From positions 1 through 42,742 of IMG/VR virus record IMGVR_UViG_3300037189_010995: 42,742 nucleotides of DNA. One strand, given 5' to 3'. Source of the DNA: a virus. Shown piece by piece: positions 1-6,075 of this stretch. A model generated the notes under the pieces. It saw only the letters and a program-made list of their open reading frames with translations, had not been told where the DNA came from and did no database searches. Position 1 is the first letter of the stretch, and the number at the start of each line of letters is the position of its first letter. The position numbers and the translations under genes were made by a program.

Positions 1-4
1 ATTG

Positions 5-75
5 CTCCCCGACCTGGATTCGAACCAAGATACCCGCCTCCAAAGGGCGGTGTCCTACCGTTAGACGATCAGGGA
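5..75 (-). tRNA. tRNA-Gln (anticodon UUG)
   Basis: The reverse complement folds as a cloverleaf. The acceptor pair is TCCCTGA/TCGGGGA, the D stem GTC/GAC, the anticodon stem CCGCC/GGCGG with loop CTTTGGA, and the T loop is TTCGAAC-like. The discriminator is G and no CCA is encoded. It reads CAA, and CAG by wobble. It is the last gene of the tRNA cluster, 4 bases after tRNA-Ser in transcription order. Confidence 0.93.
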
Positions 76-79
76 AAAG

Positions 80-162
80 CGGAAAAAGTAGGATTCGAAC
101 CTACGGTACTTTCGTACGACAAGTTAGCAACCTGTTGCAATAGACCACTCTGCCATTTTTCC
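80..162 (-). tRNA. tRNA-Ser (anticodon GCU)
   Basis: Class II tRNA. The acceptor is GGAAAAA/TTTTTCC, the anticodon stem ACAGG/CTTGT with loop TTGCTAA, the long variable arm GTAC-GAAA-GTAC, and the T arm GTAGG/CCTAC around TTCGAAT. The discriminator is G. It reads AGC and AGU. Confidence 0.93.
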
Positions 163-294
163 TAGGTGATCAATATAGGTAAAGGGAAACTACTATATTG
201 ATCGTGATACTGTTGGTTTACCCAAGCCTTTTGCCAACACATTGTCCATGTCTGGAGTCGGACCTATTTATTCCGCCACGCAATGTTTGTATCG
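163..294 (-). ncRNA. Structured inter-tRNA spacer (candidate small RNA)
   Basis: This spacer lies between tRNA-Trp and tRNA-Ser and has no ORF. In transcript order it starts with a multi-stem unit (293-206). That unit is closed by GATAC/GTATC (289-293 with 206-210) and contains a CATTG/CAATG stem (281-285 with 240-244) and a TGTTGG/CCAACA stem (211-216 with 234-239). A separate perfect 11-bp hairpin follows (193-203 with 168-178, 14-base loop), ending 5 bases before tRNA-Ser. The piece GTGGCGGAAT near 270-280 resembles the D-arm of Leu tRNAs, so a decayed tRNA is an alternative. The structure is read from the sequence; the function is unknown. Confidence 0.4.
168..203 (-). repeat. 11-bp inverted repeat (hairpin) before tRNA-Ser
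   Basis: GATCAATATAG at 168-178 is the exact reverse complement of CTATATTGATC at 193-203, with a 14-base loop between them. No T-run follows on the minus strand, so it does not look like a terminator. It stands 5 bases upstream of the mature 5' end of tRNA-Ser and could be a processing or stability element. Confidence 0.7.
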
Positions 295-365
295 CAGAGT
301 CTCTAGGAGTCGAACCTAGGCTAACCGCTTTGGAGACGGTGGTGCTACCATAACACTTAGACCCT
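295..365 (-). tRNA. tRNA-Trp (anticodon CCA)
   Basis: The acceptor is AGGGTCT/AGACTCT with one G-U pair, the D stem GTG/CAC, the anticodon stem ACCGT/GCGGT with loop CTCCAAA, and the T arm CTAGG/CCTAG around TTCGACT. The discriminator is G and CCA is not encoded. Confidence 0.92.
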
Positions 366-535
366 AAATGCCAACCACGACTTTGATTCTTAATCTAAAC
401 CATCTGTTGGCTGTTATACCTAGTCACGACCGCAGAGCAATCTCCATGAGCCTGAACGCCTTCGTATGATGCAGGTGACATTGTAGGATTCGGTACAACT
501 ATCTTTGCATAGATTGTTCAGATCTATACTCCGAG
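366..535 (-). ncRNA. Structured 170-base inter-tRNA spacer
   Basis: This stretch between tRNA-Gly and tRNA-Trp has no convincing ORF. It contains several short inverted repeats: ATAGAT/ATCTAT (509-514 with 522-527); TTGTA/TACAA (481-485 with 494-498); GTCAC/GTGAC (423-427 with 475-479); and GCCAAC/GTTGGC (370-375 with 406-411), which encloses GATT/AATC (385-388 with 392-395). A competing pairing, AACTATCT with AGATTGTT (497-504 with 511-518), excludes the first hairpin. No single closing stem is visible, so the claim is weaker than for 607-726. Confidence 0.3.
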
Positions 536-606
536 AGCGGATGATCAGAATCGAACTGACCCCTTCTGCTTGGAAGGCAGAGGCACTACCAATATGCAAC
601 ATCCGC
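536..606 (-). tRNA. tRNA-Gly (anticodon UCC)
   Basis: The acceptor is GCGGATG/CATCCGC, the D stem GCA/TGC, the anticodon stem TCTGC/GCAGA with loop CTTCCAA, and the T loop TTCGATT. The discriminator is T. It reads GGA, a frequent Gly codon in this window. Confidence 0.93.
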
Positions 607-726
607 AAGGAGACTACAGGTAGTATTCCAGCACCAAATGACGCTGCCCTATCTCACCGTAACTCTTACGCCACGGGATGTAATATGTAACTATAACATC
701 CTAAGTAAGTGCTACCTGTAGTCTCG
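607..726 (-). ncRNA. Candidate novel small RNA closed by a 14-bp stem
   Basis: The spacer between tRNA-Leu and tRNA-Gly is closed by a perfect 14-bp inverted repeat: GAGACTACAGGTAG at 610-623 and its reverse complement at 712-725. Three hairpins lie inside: GGATGT/ACATCC (676-681 with 696-701, extendable by three pairs), CGTAA-CTC-TTACG (658-670) and CAGC/GCTG (629-632 with 643-646). The result is a four-way-junction shape, but it lacks an anticodon stem, T-loop motif and acceptor. The closing stem ends 1 base from the tRNA-Leu 3' end and 3 bases from the tRNA-Gly 5' end, so ordinary tRNA processing would release it. Phage T4 is known to carry stable non-tRNA RNAs in its tRNA cluster, which is a precedent by position only. 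Confidence 0.6.
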
Positions 727-799
727 TACCCCAAGTTGGATTCGAACCAACGCTGTGTGGATTTTAAGTCCACTATCTCTACCACTGGATTACTGGGGC
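727..799 (-). tRNA. tRNA with Leu anticodon UAA but short variable loop
   Basis: The acceptor is GCCCCAG/TTGGGGT with two G-U pairs, and the discriminator is A. The anticodon stem is GTGGA/TCCAC with loop CTTAAAA, so the anticodon is UAA and reads UUA. The T arm is GTTGG/CCAAC around TTCGAAT. Only five bases (ACAGC) separate the anticodon stem from the T stem, whereas bacterial Leu tRNAs normally have a long variable arm. The anticodon call is unambiguous; charging with leucine is inferred from it and from A73. Confidence 0.88.
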
Positions 800-800
800 T

Positions 801-877
801 TGGCGATCCGTATCGGACTTGAACCGACGACCTCTACCGTGACAGGGTAGCGCTCTAACCAACTGAGCTAACGGACC
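801..877 (-). tRNA. tRNA-Asp (anticodon GUC), CCA encoded
   Basis: The acceptor is GGTCCGT/ACGGATC, the D arm is of the GCTCAGTTGGTTAGAGC type, and the anticodon stem is CTACC/GGTAG with loop CTGTCAC. The discriminator is G, followed by a genome-encoded CCA (803-801). This is the only one of the nine with an encoded CCA. Confidence 0.94.
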
Positions 878-893
878 AATATTTAATTTTTAG

Positions 894-967
894 TGGAGCG
901 GGTCGGACTCGAACCGACGACGACCGAATTATGAGTTCGGGGCTCTAACCAACTGAGCTACCGCTCC
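894..967 (-). tRNA. tRNA-Met (anticodon CAU)
   Basis: The acceptor is GGAGCGG/CCGCTCC with a Watson-Crick first pair. The anticodon stem is CCGAA/TTCGG with loop CTCATAA. The three G-C pairs typical of initiators are missing, so it should be an elongator, although a lysidine-modified Ile tRNA cannot be excluded. Its D and T arms are nearly identical to those of the neighbouring tRNA-Asp, suggesting tandem duplication. Confidence 0.9.
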
Positions 968-982
968 TTATTTAATTGTTAG

Positions 983-1056
983 TAGATCACTTGGGAATTG
1001 AACCCAACTCTAGGATGCATATAAGACACCATCTGACCACCAGCCAGCCGTGATCC
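983..1056 (-). tRNA. tRNA-Ile (anticodon UAU)
   Basis: The acceptor is GGATCAC/GTGATCT, the D stem CTGG/TCAG, the anticodon stem GGTGT/GCATC with loop CTTATAT, and the T arm TTGGG/CCCAA around TTCAATT. The discriminator is A. It reads AUA directly, without the lysidine-modified CAU tRNA that bacteria usually use. Confidence 0.9.
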
Positions 1057-1070
1057 ATGGTATGTGTATA

Positions 1071-1310
1071 TCAGACATAGTCTTCATCCTTGAGTTTATT
1101 TTGTACGAGCTTTTCTCTTTCATCAATAGTTTCATACGCAAACTTTGAAAGAGCTTCTTCATTTTTACTATAATGGTGACCGCAAAACATTAATTCTCCC
1201 GTCACACCCTTAACTAAAACAAGAGCTTCTGCAGAACATGAATCACAACGATTTGTTGGACCTAGAACATATTCTTTCTTATCTTCTATTTTTTCTGCCA
1301 TCATATTCAT
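1071..1310 (-). CDS. Small zinc-finger-like protein of the DUF7455 type
   Basis: This 79-residue protein carries CDSC (Cys22, Cys25) and FCGHH (Cys43, His45, His46), which together could bind one zinc ion. The CD-x-C...LxFCGHH pattern followed by an acidic helix matches a family I know from actinobacteria and their phages, annotated as DUF7455. Its function is not known to me. It lies between tRNA-Asn and tRNA-Ile, so it is cotranscribed with the tRNAs. AGAGAG precedes the ATG at 1310, and in-frame ATGs at 1304 and 1301 are possible starts. The family match is from memory of the motif. Confidence 0.75.
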   Translation of the reverse strand: MNMMAEKIEDKKEYVLGPTNRCDSCSAEALVLVKGVTGELMFCGHHYSKNEEALSKFAYETIDEREKLVQNKLKDEDYV

Positions 1311-1344
1311 ATTATACTCTCTTCTAGTCGTTGTTTATAATTTG

Positions 1345-1417
1345 CTGCCCCACCTGGCCTCGATCCAGGGACATCCGAATTAACAGTTCGGCGCTCTACC
1401 AACTGAGCTATGGGGCA
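1345..1417 (-). tRNA. tRNA-Asn (anticodon GUU)
   Basis: The acceptor is TGCCCCA/TGGGGCA, the D arm GCTCAGTTGGTAGAGC, and the anticodon stem CCGAA/TTCGG with loop CTGTTAA. The T stem is CCTGG/CCAGG with loop ATCGAGG, so position 54 is A instead of the usual T. The discriminator is G. It is the first tRNA of the cluster in transcription order. Confidence 0.9.
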
Positions 1418-1419
1418 TT

Positions 1420-1435
1420 GTAGAACCTATTCTAC
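1420..1435 (-). repeat. Hairpin over a stop codon upstream of tRNA-Asn
   Basis: GTAGAA and TTCTAC form a 6-bp stem with the four-base loop TAGG on the minus strand. The loop holds the TAG stop of the gene at 1427-1714. The stem ends 3 bases before the mature tRNA-Asn, so it may mark the mRNA-tRNA junction. There is no T-run. Confidence 0.5.
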
Positions 1436-1714
1436 CAAACCATTGCCTGCTTTGTCAATCATCTTCAACAAATCATCTGGGTTATTGATCATTCTTCTTT
1501 GCGCTTCAAATTTACCCAACTCTACCATTTCATTTGCAATTGTATGCATCATGTCAAGCAATCCTTGAGCATATCTCTTATCTCTTGGTGCTGCTTCTTT
1601 AACTTCTCTATTCATATTTACCGCAGAATGCGTAAAATATTCACACAATGATGTAAGAGAGATATAAATATCTTCTTCGTCTTCTATAGTTTTAATTGTT
1701 CCGTTTGCTATCAT
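1427..1714 (-). CDS. Hypothetical protein downstream of terminase
   Basis: I do not recognise this 95-residue protein. It looks soluble and mixed, with an acidic start and two likely helices around residues 45-90, and it has no cysteine pairs or membrane segment. It begins 12 bases after the terminase stop codon and ends 9 bases before tRNA-Asn, so it belongs to the terminase operon. No good ribosome binding site precedes the ATG, which suggests translation coupled to the terminase. Confidence 0.65.
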   Translation of the reverse strand: MIANGTIKTIEDEEDIYISLTSLCEYFTHSAVNMNREVKEAAPRDKRYAQGLLDMMHTIANEMVELGKFEAQRRMINNPDDLLKMIDKAGNGLVE

Positions 1715-1726
1715 GTGTGTAGTCTA

Positions 1727-3577
1727 TCAGAGTATCTGCATACTGTCAATAGGGAATTCATCTTCATCATCATCTAATCCCATAAATTCCCGCAAATCTG
1801 GGGGCATAATTTTCTTTTCTGGAAGTTTAATTGTTTTATTTCTGATTAATCTTGCTTCAGACTCTGCTCTTAAACTATCTAATTCTTCTGAGAATACCCC
1901 AGAATAAGTATATATCTCTACAGCTTGATTTGAATCCCTAGGTGTTAGAGCTACTGAATTATAAATAGCCCCGCAAACTGCGTCTGATAAGTCTTTAGAG
2001 CCCTTTCTAGGGTGATCAACCTTATCTTTTACAATTCTCAATTGAAGCAATTCATCAATTAATAATTGAATTTTTGGACCATCTACACGTTCCTCTGTGA
2101 TACAAAGTGACATATCTTCATAATGCTTTTTTGCTACTGAGAGTGTCTCACAGTTAATCCCGTGCGCCTTTAGTTGTTGCATCATATCGTGAGAGTTCCA
2201 TCTATCAAATGTAACCATCTTGATATTGAATCCACGTTCTCTTAAACTAATTATATAATCTTTTACTTCAGTAAAATCAACTGATTTTGATGCAGTTGGT
2301 GTCCAAAATCTTACAGCGTCTACCACAATTCTTGGAGCTGCTTCTTTATAATCATTTCCAATTTTCATCGTTACCCAGTTATGTACGTGGGACATAGCAA
2401 CAGCACAATGGTCATGCTTTTGCGCCAAGTCTACGTGAATGTAATACCATTTTTCTGGATCTGGTTTAAACGTGTCATCAAATCTTCCGTATGAATCTAC
2501 ATTTAATTTAGGATTGCTAAAAGCCTTTTCAATAACCGCTCTATTCTTGAAGAATGCATCTGTTGCATCTGGTGGCATACAGGCAAAACGGGATAAAGCA
2601 TCTGTTGGATCTGTGTAAAAGTCAATAGTAAAATCTTCAATTTTTCTTGTTGGGTTAATTTCCCATGTTGGACGTTTTAATGCATATACCCTAGGTATTT
2701 TATATGAAACAATATGGTCTTCTTCCCATTCCATTTCAAATTCATTTCCCTCTGTATTATCAGGAAGATCTGGGTCTACTTTAAATCTATGGTGTCTAAG
2801 CACTACTTCTTTTTCCGCCACCACTTCATTGTATCTTTGCTGAATATAATCATTCTTAAAACGTGGGAACGAAAGCAAAATAACCTTGCCTACATCTGGA
2901 AAACGAGAGTTTACAGATGCACGGTACATCTTATAAATAGCTGAAGCTGTTTTAGCTTGTTCATTTCCAGAAGTTGATTCCAAATCAAAACCTGAAATTT
3001 CATCAAGAATTACAACAAGAACGTTATAACCTTCCCAAGATTCTCTTTGAGAGTGACCTGAGTGAACTGTTATTTCTTTATCAAATTCAATACTGTTTGC
3101 CTTGGCGATATATTTACCTTGAAACCATGGGGACTTTTCAATACGCTGATTAAAACCTTTAAAGAATACTCGATTTGCCTGCACTGCGTTAATAGCAATG
3201 TTAATAATATCAATAGCATCGCCTGGTGGCTTACCAAAATATCTTGCTGGATCTGATAAGCATAATAATAAATGCACCATATATGCACAAGCGATTGTAG
3301 ATGTATAGTCTTTTCCAGAACCTTTACCAAGTTGCAGGATAACTTCGTTACATGTTTGTTTAAATATCTTTTCACCTTCATCAAAACCATAAACTTTGTG
3401 AAGTGTATCACGCTTATAAATTTGAGTAGAGGCACGAATCATTGTATATTGATATTCTGAAAGTGGGGGCAACCCAAGATAATCTTTACTCGTTACAAAA
3501 TCTTCAAGTGTTGCTGGCTTTTCTTCAAATTCATCACCTTCAAGTGCATCAATAAAAGCACTAAAATCAGTCGTCAA
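1727..3577 (-). CDS. terL: Terminase large subunit (packaging ATPase and nuclease)
   Basis: This 616-residue protein powers DNA packaging into the prohead and cuts the concatemer. Residues 83-90 (LGKGSGKD) are the Walker A loop and 186-193 (VLVVILDE) the Walker B strand with its catalytic Glu, followed by a SFPRF coupling motif near 236. The C-terminal RNase-H-like nuclease shows Asp383 (HVDLA), Asp458 (FDRWN) and Asp532 (SDAV), the expected metal-binding triad. The length is normal for the family. The start overlaps the small-subunit gene by 11 bases. The gene follows the replication genes and is far from the capsid genes in this window, which fits a circularly permuted map with the portal beyond base 1. 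Confidence 0.95.
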   Translation of the reverse strand: MTTDFSAFIDALEGDEFEEKPATLEDFVTSKDYLGLPPLSEYQYTMIRASTQIYKRDTLHKVYGFDEGEKIFKQTCNEVILQLGKGSGKDYTSTIACAYMVHLLLCLSDPARYFGKPPGDAIDIINIAINAVQANRVFFKGFNQRIEKSPWFQGKYIAKANSIEFDKEITVHSGHSQRESWEGYNVLVVILDEISGFDLESTSGNEQAKTASAIYKMYRASVNSRFPDVGKVILLSFPRFKNDYIQQRYNEVVAEKEVVLRHHRFKVDPDLPDNTEGNEFEMEWEEDHIVSYKIPRVYALKRPTWEINPTRKIEDFTIDFYTDPTDALSRFACMPPDATDAFFKNRAVIEKAFSNPKLNVDSYGRFDDTFKPDPEKWYYIHVDLAQKHDHCAVAMSHVHNWVTMKIGNDYKEAAPRIVVDAVRFWTPTASKSVDFTEVKDYIISLRERGFNIKMVTFDRWNSHDMMQQLKAHGINCETLSVAKKHYEDMSLCITEERVDGPKIQLLIDELLQLRIVKDKVDHPRKGSKDLSDAVCGAIYNSVALTPRDSNQAVEIYTYSGVFSEELDSLRAESEARLIRNKTIKLPEKKIMPPDLREFMGLDDDEDEFPIDSMQIL

Positions 3578-4091
3578 CTTGTACTGCCTCTAATTTTCCA
3601 GTAACTTGTGACAACCTCTTTGATACTTCCCACTTACACTTTTCACAACTTGAGGTAACATCTCTTAATATTCCTACAAGGATCTCTTGTTTCTTTTCTG
3701 ATTCTAGTATCTGATCTGCTACGCTATTGTCTTCTAATACTCCCGCCTTATTTAGCATATCAATTCTTTTTGCTTCAATGTCAGCAATAAGCTTTAATGC
3801 TGCGTTCTTTGTATTTAATTCTGCAGCAACACCAGCTTCGTGAACAACATCCCATGCTTCTTTAATCAAAAGGTTGTAATGCTCATCTGCTCCAGCCAGA
3901 GCTTCTTTGGCTCTTTCACGCACAACATTATTGTCGTGCACAAAATCTTTCCAAGTCTTAATGTGGTTGTCAACCTGCACACGGGTTAATTCTAGGGATT
4001 TTGCTATTTGTGATGGGGACTTGCCCTTAAGCAATTCCTCAACAACCTTATTCATTTGATCAAACTTACCAGCAACTTCTATCTCAGACAT
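3567..4091 (-). CDS. terS: Terminase small subunit (putative)
   Basis: This 174-residue protein sits directly before the large terminase, the normal place for the DNA-recognition subunit. Residues 25-44 (starting SPSQIAKSLEL) look like a helix-turn-helix, as in small terminases that bind the packaging site. The centre is strongly helical, suiting an oligomerisation domain. A C-terminal CEKC pair is unusual and could bind metal. The identity rests on position, size and HTH, because small terminases are poorly conserved. Confidence 0.8.
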   Translation of the reverse strand: MSEIEVAGKFDQMNKVVEELLKGKSPSQIAKSLELTRVQVDNHIKTWKDFVHDNNVVRERAKEALAGADEHYNLLIKEAWDVVHEAGVAAELNTKNAALKLIADIEAKRIDMLNKAGVLEDNSVADQILESEKKQEILVGILRDVTSSCEKCKWEVSKRLSQVTGKLEAVQVDD

Positions 4092-4093
4092 TT

Positions 4094-4273
4094 TTAACCA
4101 TTATCGGTTTTATAAAAACCCGACCCTTTAAATTGAATACCTGGCGCATTGTAAACACGAACCATGCTATACCCGCATGTTGGACATGGCGGGATTGTTT
4201 CTGGGTCATTAAACCCTCTTGTTACTTCTTGATTTGTCTCACATTCCATGCAAGAATAGTCATAAGTTGGCAT
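4094..4273 (-). CDS. FmdB-like zinc ribbon protein
   Basis: This small ORF of 59 residues starts MPTYDYSCMEC and has two cysteine pairs (Cys8/Cys11 and Cys30/Cys33 in CPTCG), followed by VYNAPGIQFKGSGFYKTD. This matches the FmdB/CxxC_CxxC_SSSS putative regulatory zinc-ribbon family in both the opening YxYxC and the closing FKGxGFY. The role in phages is unknown; a nucleic-acid or protein adaptor is possible. It ends 2 bases before the terminase small subunit start and begins 6 bases after the DUF1599 gene, so all are in one operon. Confidence 0.85.
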   Translation of the reverse strand: MPTYDYSCMECETNQEVTRGFNDPETIPPCPTCGYSMVRVYNAPGIQFKGSGFYKTDNG

Positions 4274-4279
4274 ATTTAA

Positions 4280-4621
4280 TTATACCCCTTTTGACCTATC
4301 TTTGTCAATTGCAATTTTAAGTAAAATTAAATAACCAATCATATCGTCAAGATCATTATCTCCAGCAAATCCTTGATTATTCTTAATGCGATTAAGCTTG
4401 TCATCAATTCTTATTTTAATTTGCTCTATGTTGTCAGATGTTCCAAAAATTCTTATAGGTTCTAGGGCTGAATTGCCATAAGATATATTCTTATCTATAA
4501 GCAATTGTGCCATGTCTATGCAGGTATTAAGAATTTCTTTTCCTGCGGGTGCACCTAAAGAATGAAGATATAGGTCTTCATATCTAAATGCTGGTGCGTC
4601 TTTGTATACTGGCTTTGGCAT
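4280..4621 (-). CDS. DUF1599 / nucleotide-modification-associated domain protein
   Basis: The ATG at 4621 is chosen because AGGGGG stands just before it; an earlier in-frame ATG at 4651 has no ribosome site and lies inside the upstream gene. The 113-residue product shows KN-x-x-YG (residues 44-49), RIFG, RIDDKL (71-76) and DDMIGYL (92-98), which I associate with DUF1599, also called nucleotide modification associated domain 1. The family is all-helical and is predicted to act in pathways that modify DNA bases or their nucleotide precursors. Here it follows a glycosyltransferase gene by 8 bases. The biochemical role is inference. Confidence 0.7.
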   Translation of the reverse strand: MPKPVYKDAPAFRYEDLYLHSLGAPAGKEILNTCIDMAQLLIDKNISYGNSALEPIRIFGTSDNIEQIKIRIDDKLNRIKNNQGFAGDNDLDDMIGYLILLKIAIDKDRSKGV

Positions 4622-4629
4622 TTGTCCCC

Positions 4630-5373
4630 CTAGTTTATGTGTTTCTGCCATGAAGAATAACTTGAGTCATTCTTCCATTCCATGCTTCCATACAAGTGAT
4701 GAACTACACCTTCTGGATTTCTAAAATACTTATAATCTGGATATATGTGGATACCTAGTTCTTGAGCTTTTGGCAACATGTTAAAACTTTCTGATCTTTC
4801 TCTTAACATTCTTTCCCCTTCAACCCCCAAAACTTTTAATATAGCTCTGGTCCAAATCTTGGGCCCCGTTGTCCATAAAACAAATAAAGGATCAGATGTA
4901 TCTATCCCTTTTCCAAATGCTATCTTAACATTTTTTAGAACTTCTGTCAATACTGGATGACCTTTTTCTGCACCTATAAACCATTGTTGAAAATTTTCTG
5001 AATTGTCTTCTGGAGATAAAACAATCTTATGGCTTTCATCTAACCAGGAATCTATTGGTTGTTTACATACAGTATCTATATCTGCATAAAACCCGCCATA
5101 CTTATGTATAATAAAATATCTAAAGATATCTGCCTTCATGGCCCCAGCGCCTTTGCCTATTTTATCGCACTCCAAAATACATTTATACAAAATCTCATCT
5201 TCTTGCTTTAATGTCTTTAATATCAATTCGTCATCATAATAATAATATTCGTAGTCTGGATTTTTATAAAACCAGCTCTCGGTCAAACCTTTTAAATTAG
5301 TTTTACTATCATTTAAATATGGCAAATCATCATACTTTGTCTTGTATGTTTGAAAGATTTTTTTAGGAATCAC
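4630..5373 (-). CDS. GT32-type glycosyltransferase (DXD sugar-binding family)
   Basis: This 247-residue enzyme starts IPKKIFQTY and carries GAMKADIFRY (77-86) and KYGGFYADID (91-100), the hallmark of the Gly_transf_sug/OCH1-like family. Asp98 and Asp100 form the DXD that binds the metal and nucleotide sugar. The GTG start at 5373 overlaps the stop of the HTH gene (GTGA). It should transfer a sugar from a nucleotide sugar. The acceptor is unknown: a modified DNA base, a virion protein or the host surface are options. The adjacent DUF1599 gene makes DNA modification worth considering, but the classic phage DNA glucosyltransferases belong to other folds. Confidence 0.85.
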   Translation of the reverse strand: MIPKKIFQTYKTKYDDLPYLNDSKTNLKGLTESWFYKNPDYEYYYYDDELILKTLKQEDEILYKCILECDKIGKGAGAMKADIFRYFIIHKYGGFYADIDTVCKQPIDSWLDESHKIVLSPEDNSENFQQWFIGAEKGHPVLTEVLKNVKIAFGKGIDTSDPLFVLWTTGPKIWTRAILKVLGVEGERMLRERSESFNMLPKAQELGIHIYPDYKYFRNPEGVVHHLYGSMEWKNDSSYSSWQKHIN

Positions 5374-5531
5374 TTAGTCCACTTTCTAGGTTTTTTAATT
5401 AATCCAAATCTCTCTAAGGACCTTTGTATGGTCATGTGTGAACATTTTGCTTCAATTGCCATTTCGGATATCTTTTTCTTTTCTACGGCGTATCTTTTGA
5501 AACACCATTCTTTAGAATCATACAATTTCAT
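5370..5531 (-). CDS. Small helix-turn-helix protein
   Basis: This 53-residue ORF (MKLYDSKEWCFKRYAV... ending RKWTK) fills the gap between the resolvase and the glycosyltransferase. Residues 21-43 (ISEMAIEAKC then SHMTIQRSLERFG) read as a resolvase or Xre-like helix-turn-helix, and the tail is basic. It overlaps the resolvase stop by 14 bases and the next start by 4, so it is translationally coupled. It is probably a DNA-binding protein; whether it regulates transcription or assists recombination is not visible. Confidence 0.8.
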   Translation of the reverse strand: MKLYDSKEWCFKRYAVEKKKISEMAIEAKCSHMTIQRSLERFGLIKKPRKWTK

Positions 5532-6075
5532 TTACTGCATACCACGCTATTCCCGTCGCATCAGCGACGTTATCGGATGTAGTTTCGACGCCCAACGTTC
5601 TACTAAAATCAATAGTACGCTGTTTTCTGCGTTCTCTAATTTTTGTTCTGATCCATGTTTCAGATTTTCCTGGAAACTCATCTTTAATTGCCTGCTTCTC
5701 TGCTTTTGTAAAATTTTTATTGCCTAAATAGGACTGCCAAGTTATTGGGTGGACTTCTACTACCTCAACATTTTTACTTAACAACTCTCCCATTATAGCA
5801 CCAAATACGTAAGCCATCCTTATTCCAGTCTGCACAGACTTTACAGATATGGCTGCTTCAATTACAACAAAATCAGTATCTAGCTCTCTTTTGAAAGATC
5901 TAATCTTTTTCTTTGCGTCCAGGATTCTTTTATAGATATCTGCACCCTCAAAGTTTATTTCTCCCCACTTCACTGGCTTTTTACCATCCATAAGGCAGAA
6001 GGCAAGACTGTTTGTACTGGCGTCTATTCCCAAAACTCTTGTGCCCCTAGGCTTAACCAATTTAGCTAATGACAT
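5518..6075 (-). CDS. RuvC-like Holliday junction resolvase
   Basis: This 185-residue protein has the RNase-H-like RuvC fold signature: Asp18 in LGIDAST, Glu73 in VVIEAA, and Asp168/Asp172 in the C-terminal SDNVADATGIA motif. It should cut branched DNA, resolving recombination or replication intermediates before packaging. The terminase genes follow about 1.4 kb downstream in the same operon. The length is close to that of bacterial RuvC. The start overlaps the zinc-finger gene by 14 bases. Confidence 0.88.
   Translation of the reverse strand: MSLAKLVKPRGTRVLGIDASTNSLAFCLMDGKKPVKWGEINFEGADIYKRILDAKKKIRSFKRELDTDFVVIEAAISVKSVQTGIRMAYVFGAIMGELLSKNVEVVEVHPITWQSYLGNKNFTKAEKQAIKDEFPGKSETWIRTKIRERRKQRTIDFSRTLGVETTSDNVADATGIAWYAVNEIV

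Noticed and set aside
206-293. A possible class II tRNA (Leu-like D-arm motif, about 88 bases).
   Set aside because: No T-loop motif, no 7-base anticodon loop on a 5-bp stem and only a 5-bp closing stem; kept as a structured spacer instead.
1311-1316. TATAAT on the minus strand between AGAGAG and the ATG at 1310.
   Set aside because: It lies in the ribosome-site to start-codon spacing, so it cannot serve as the -10 for this gene; no -35 box.
4279-4284. TATAAT on the minus strand just before the zinc-ribbon gene.
   Set aside because: It overlaps the stop codon of the upstream gene and would leave almost no leader before the ATG; no -35 box.
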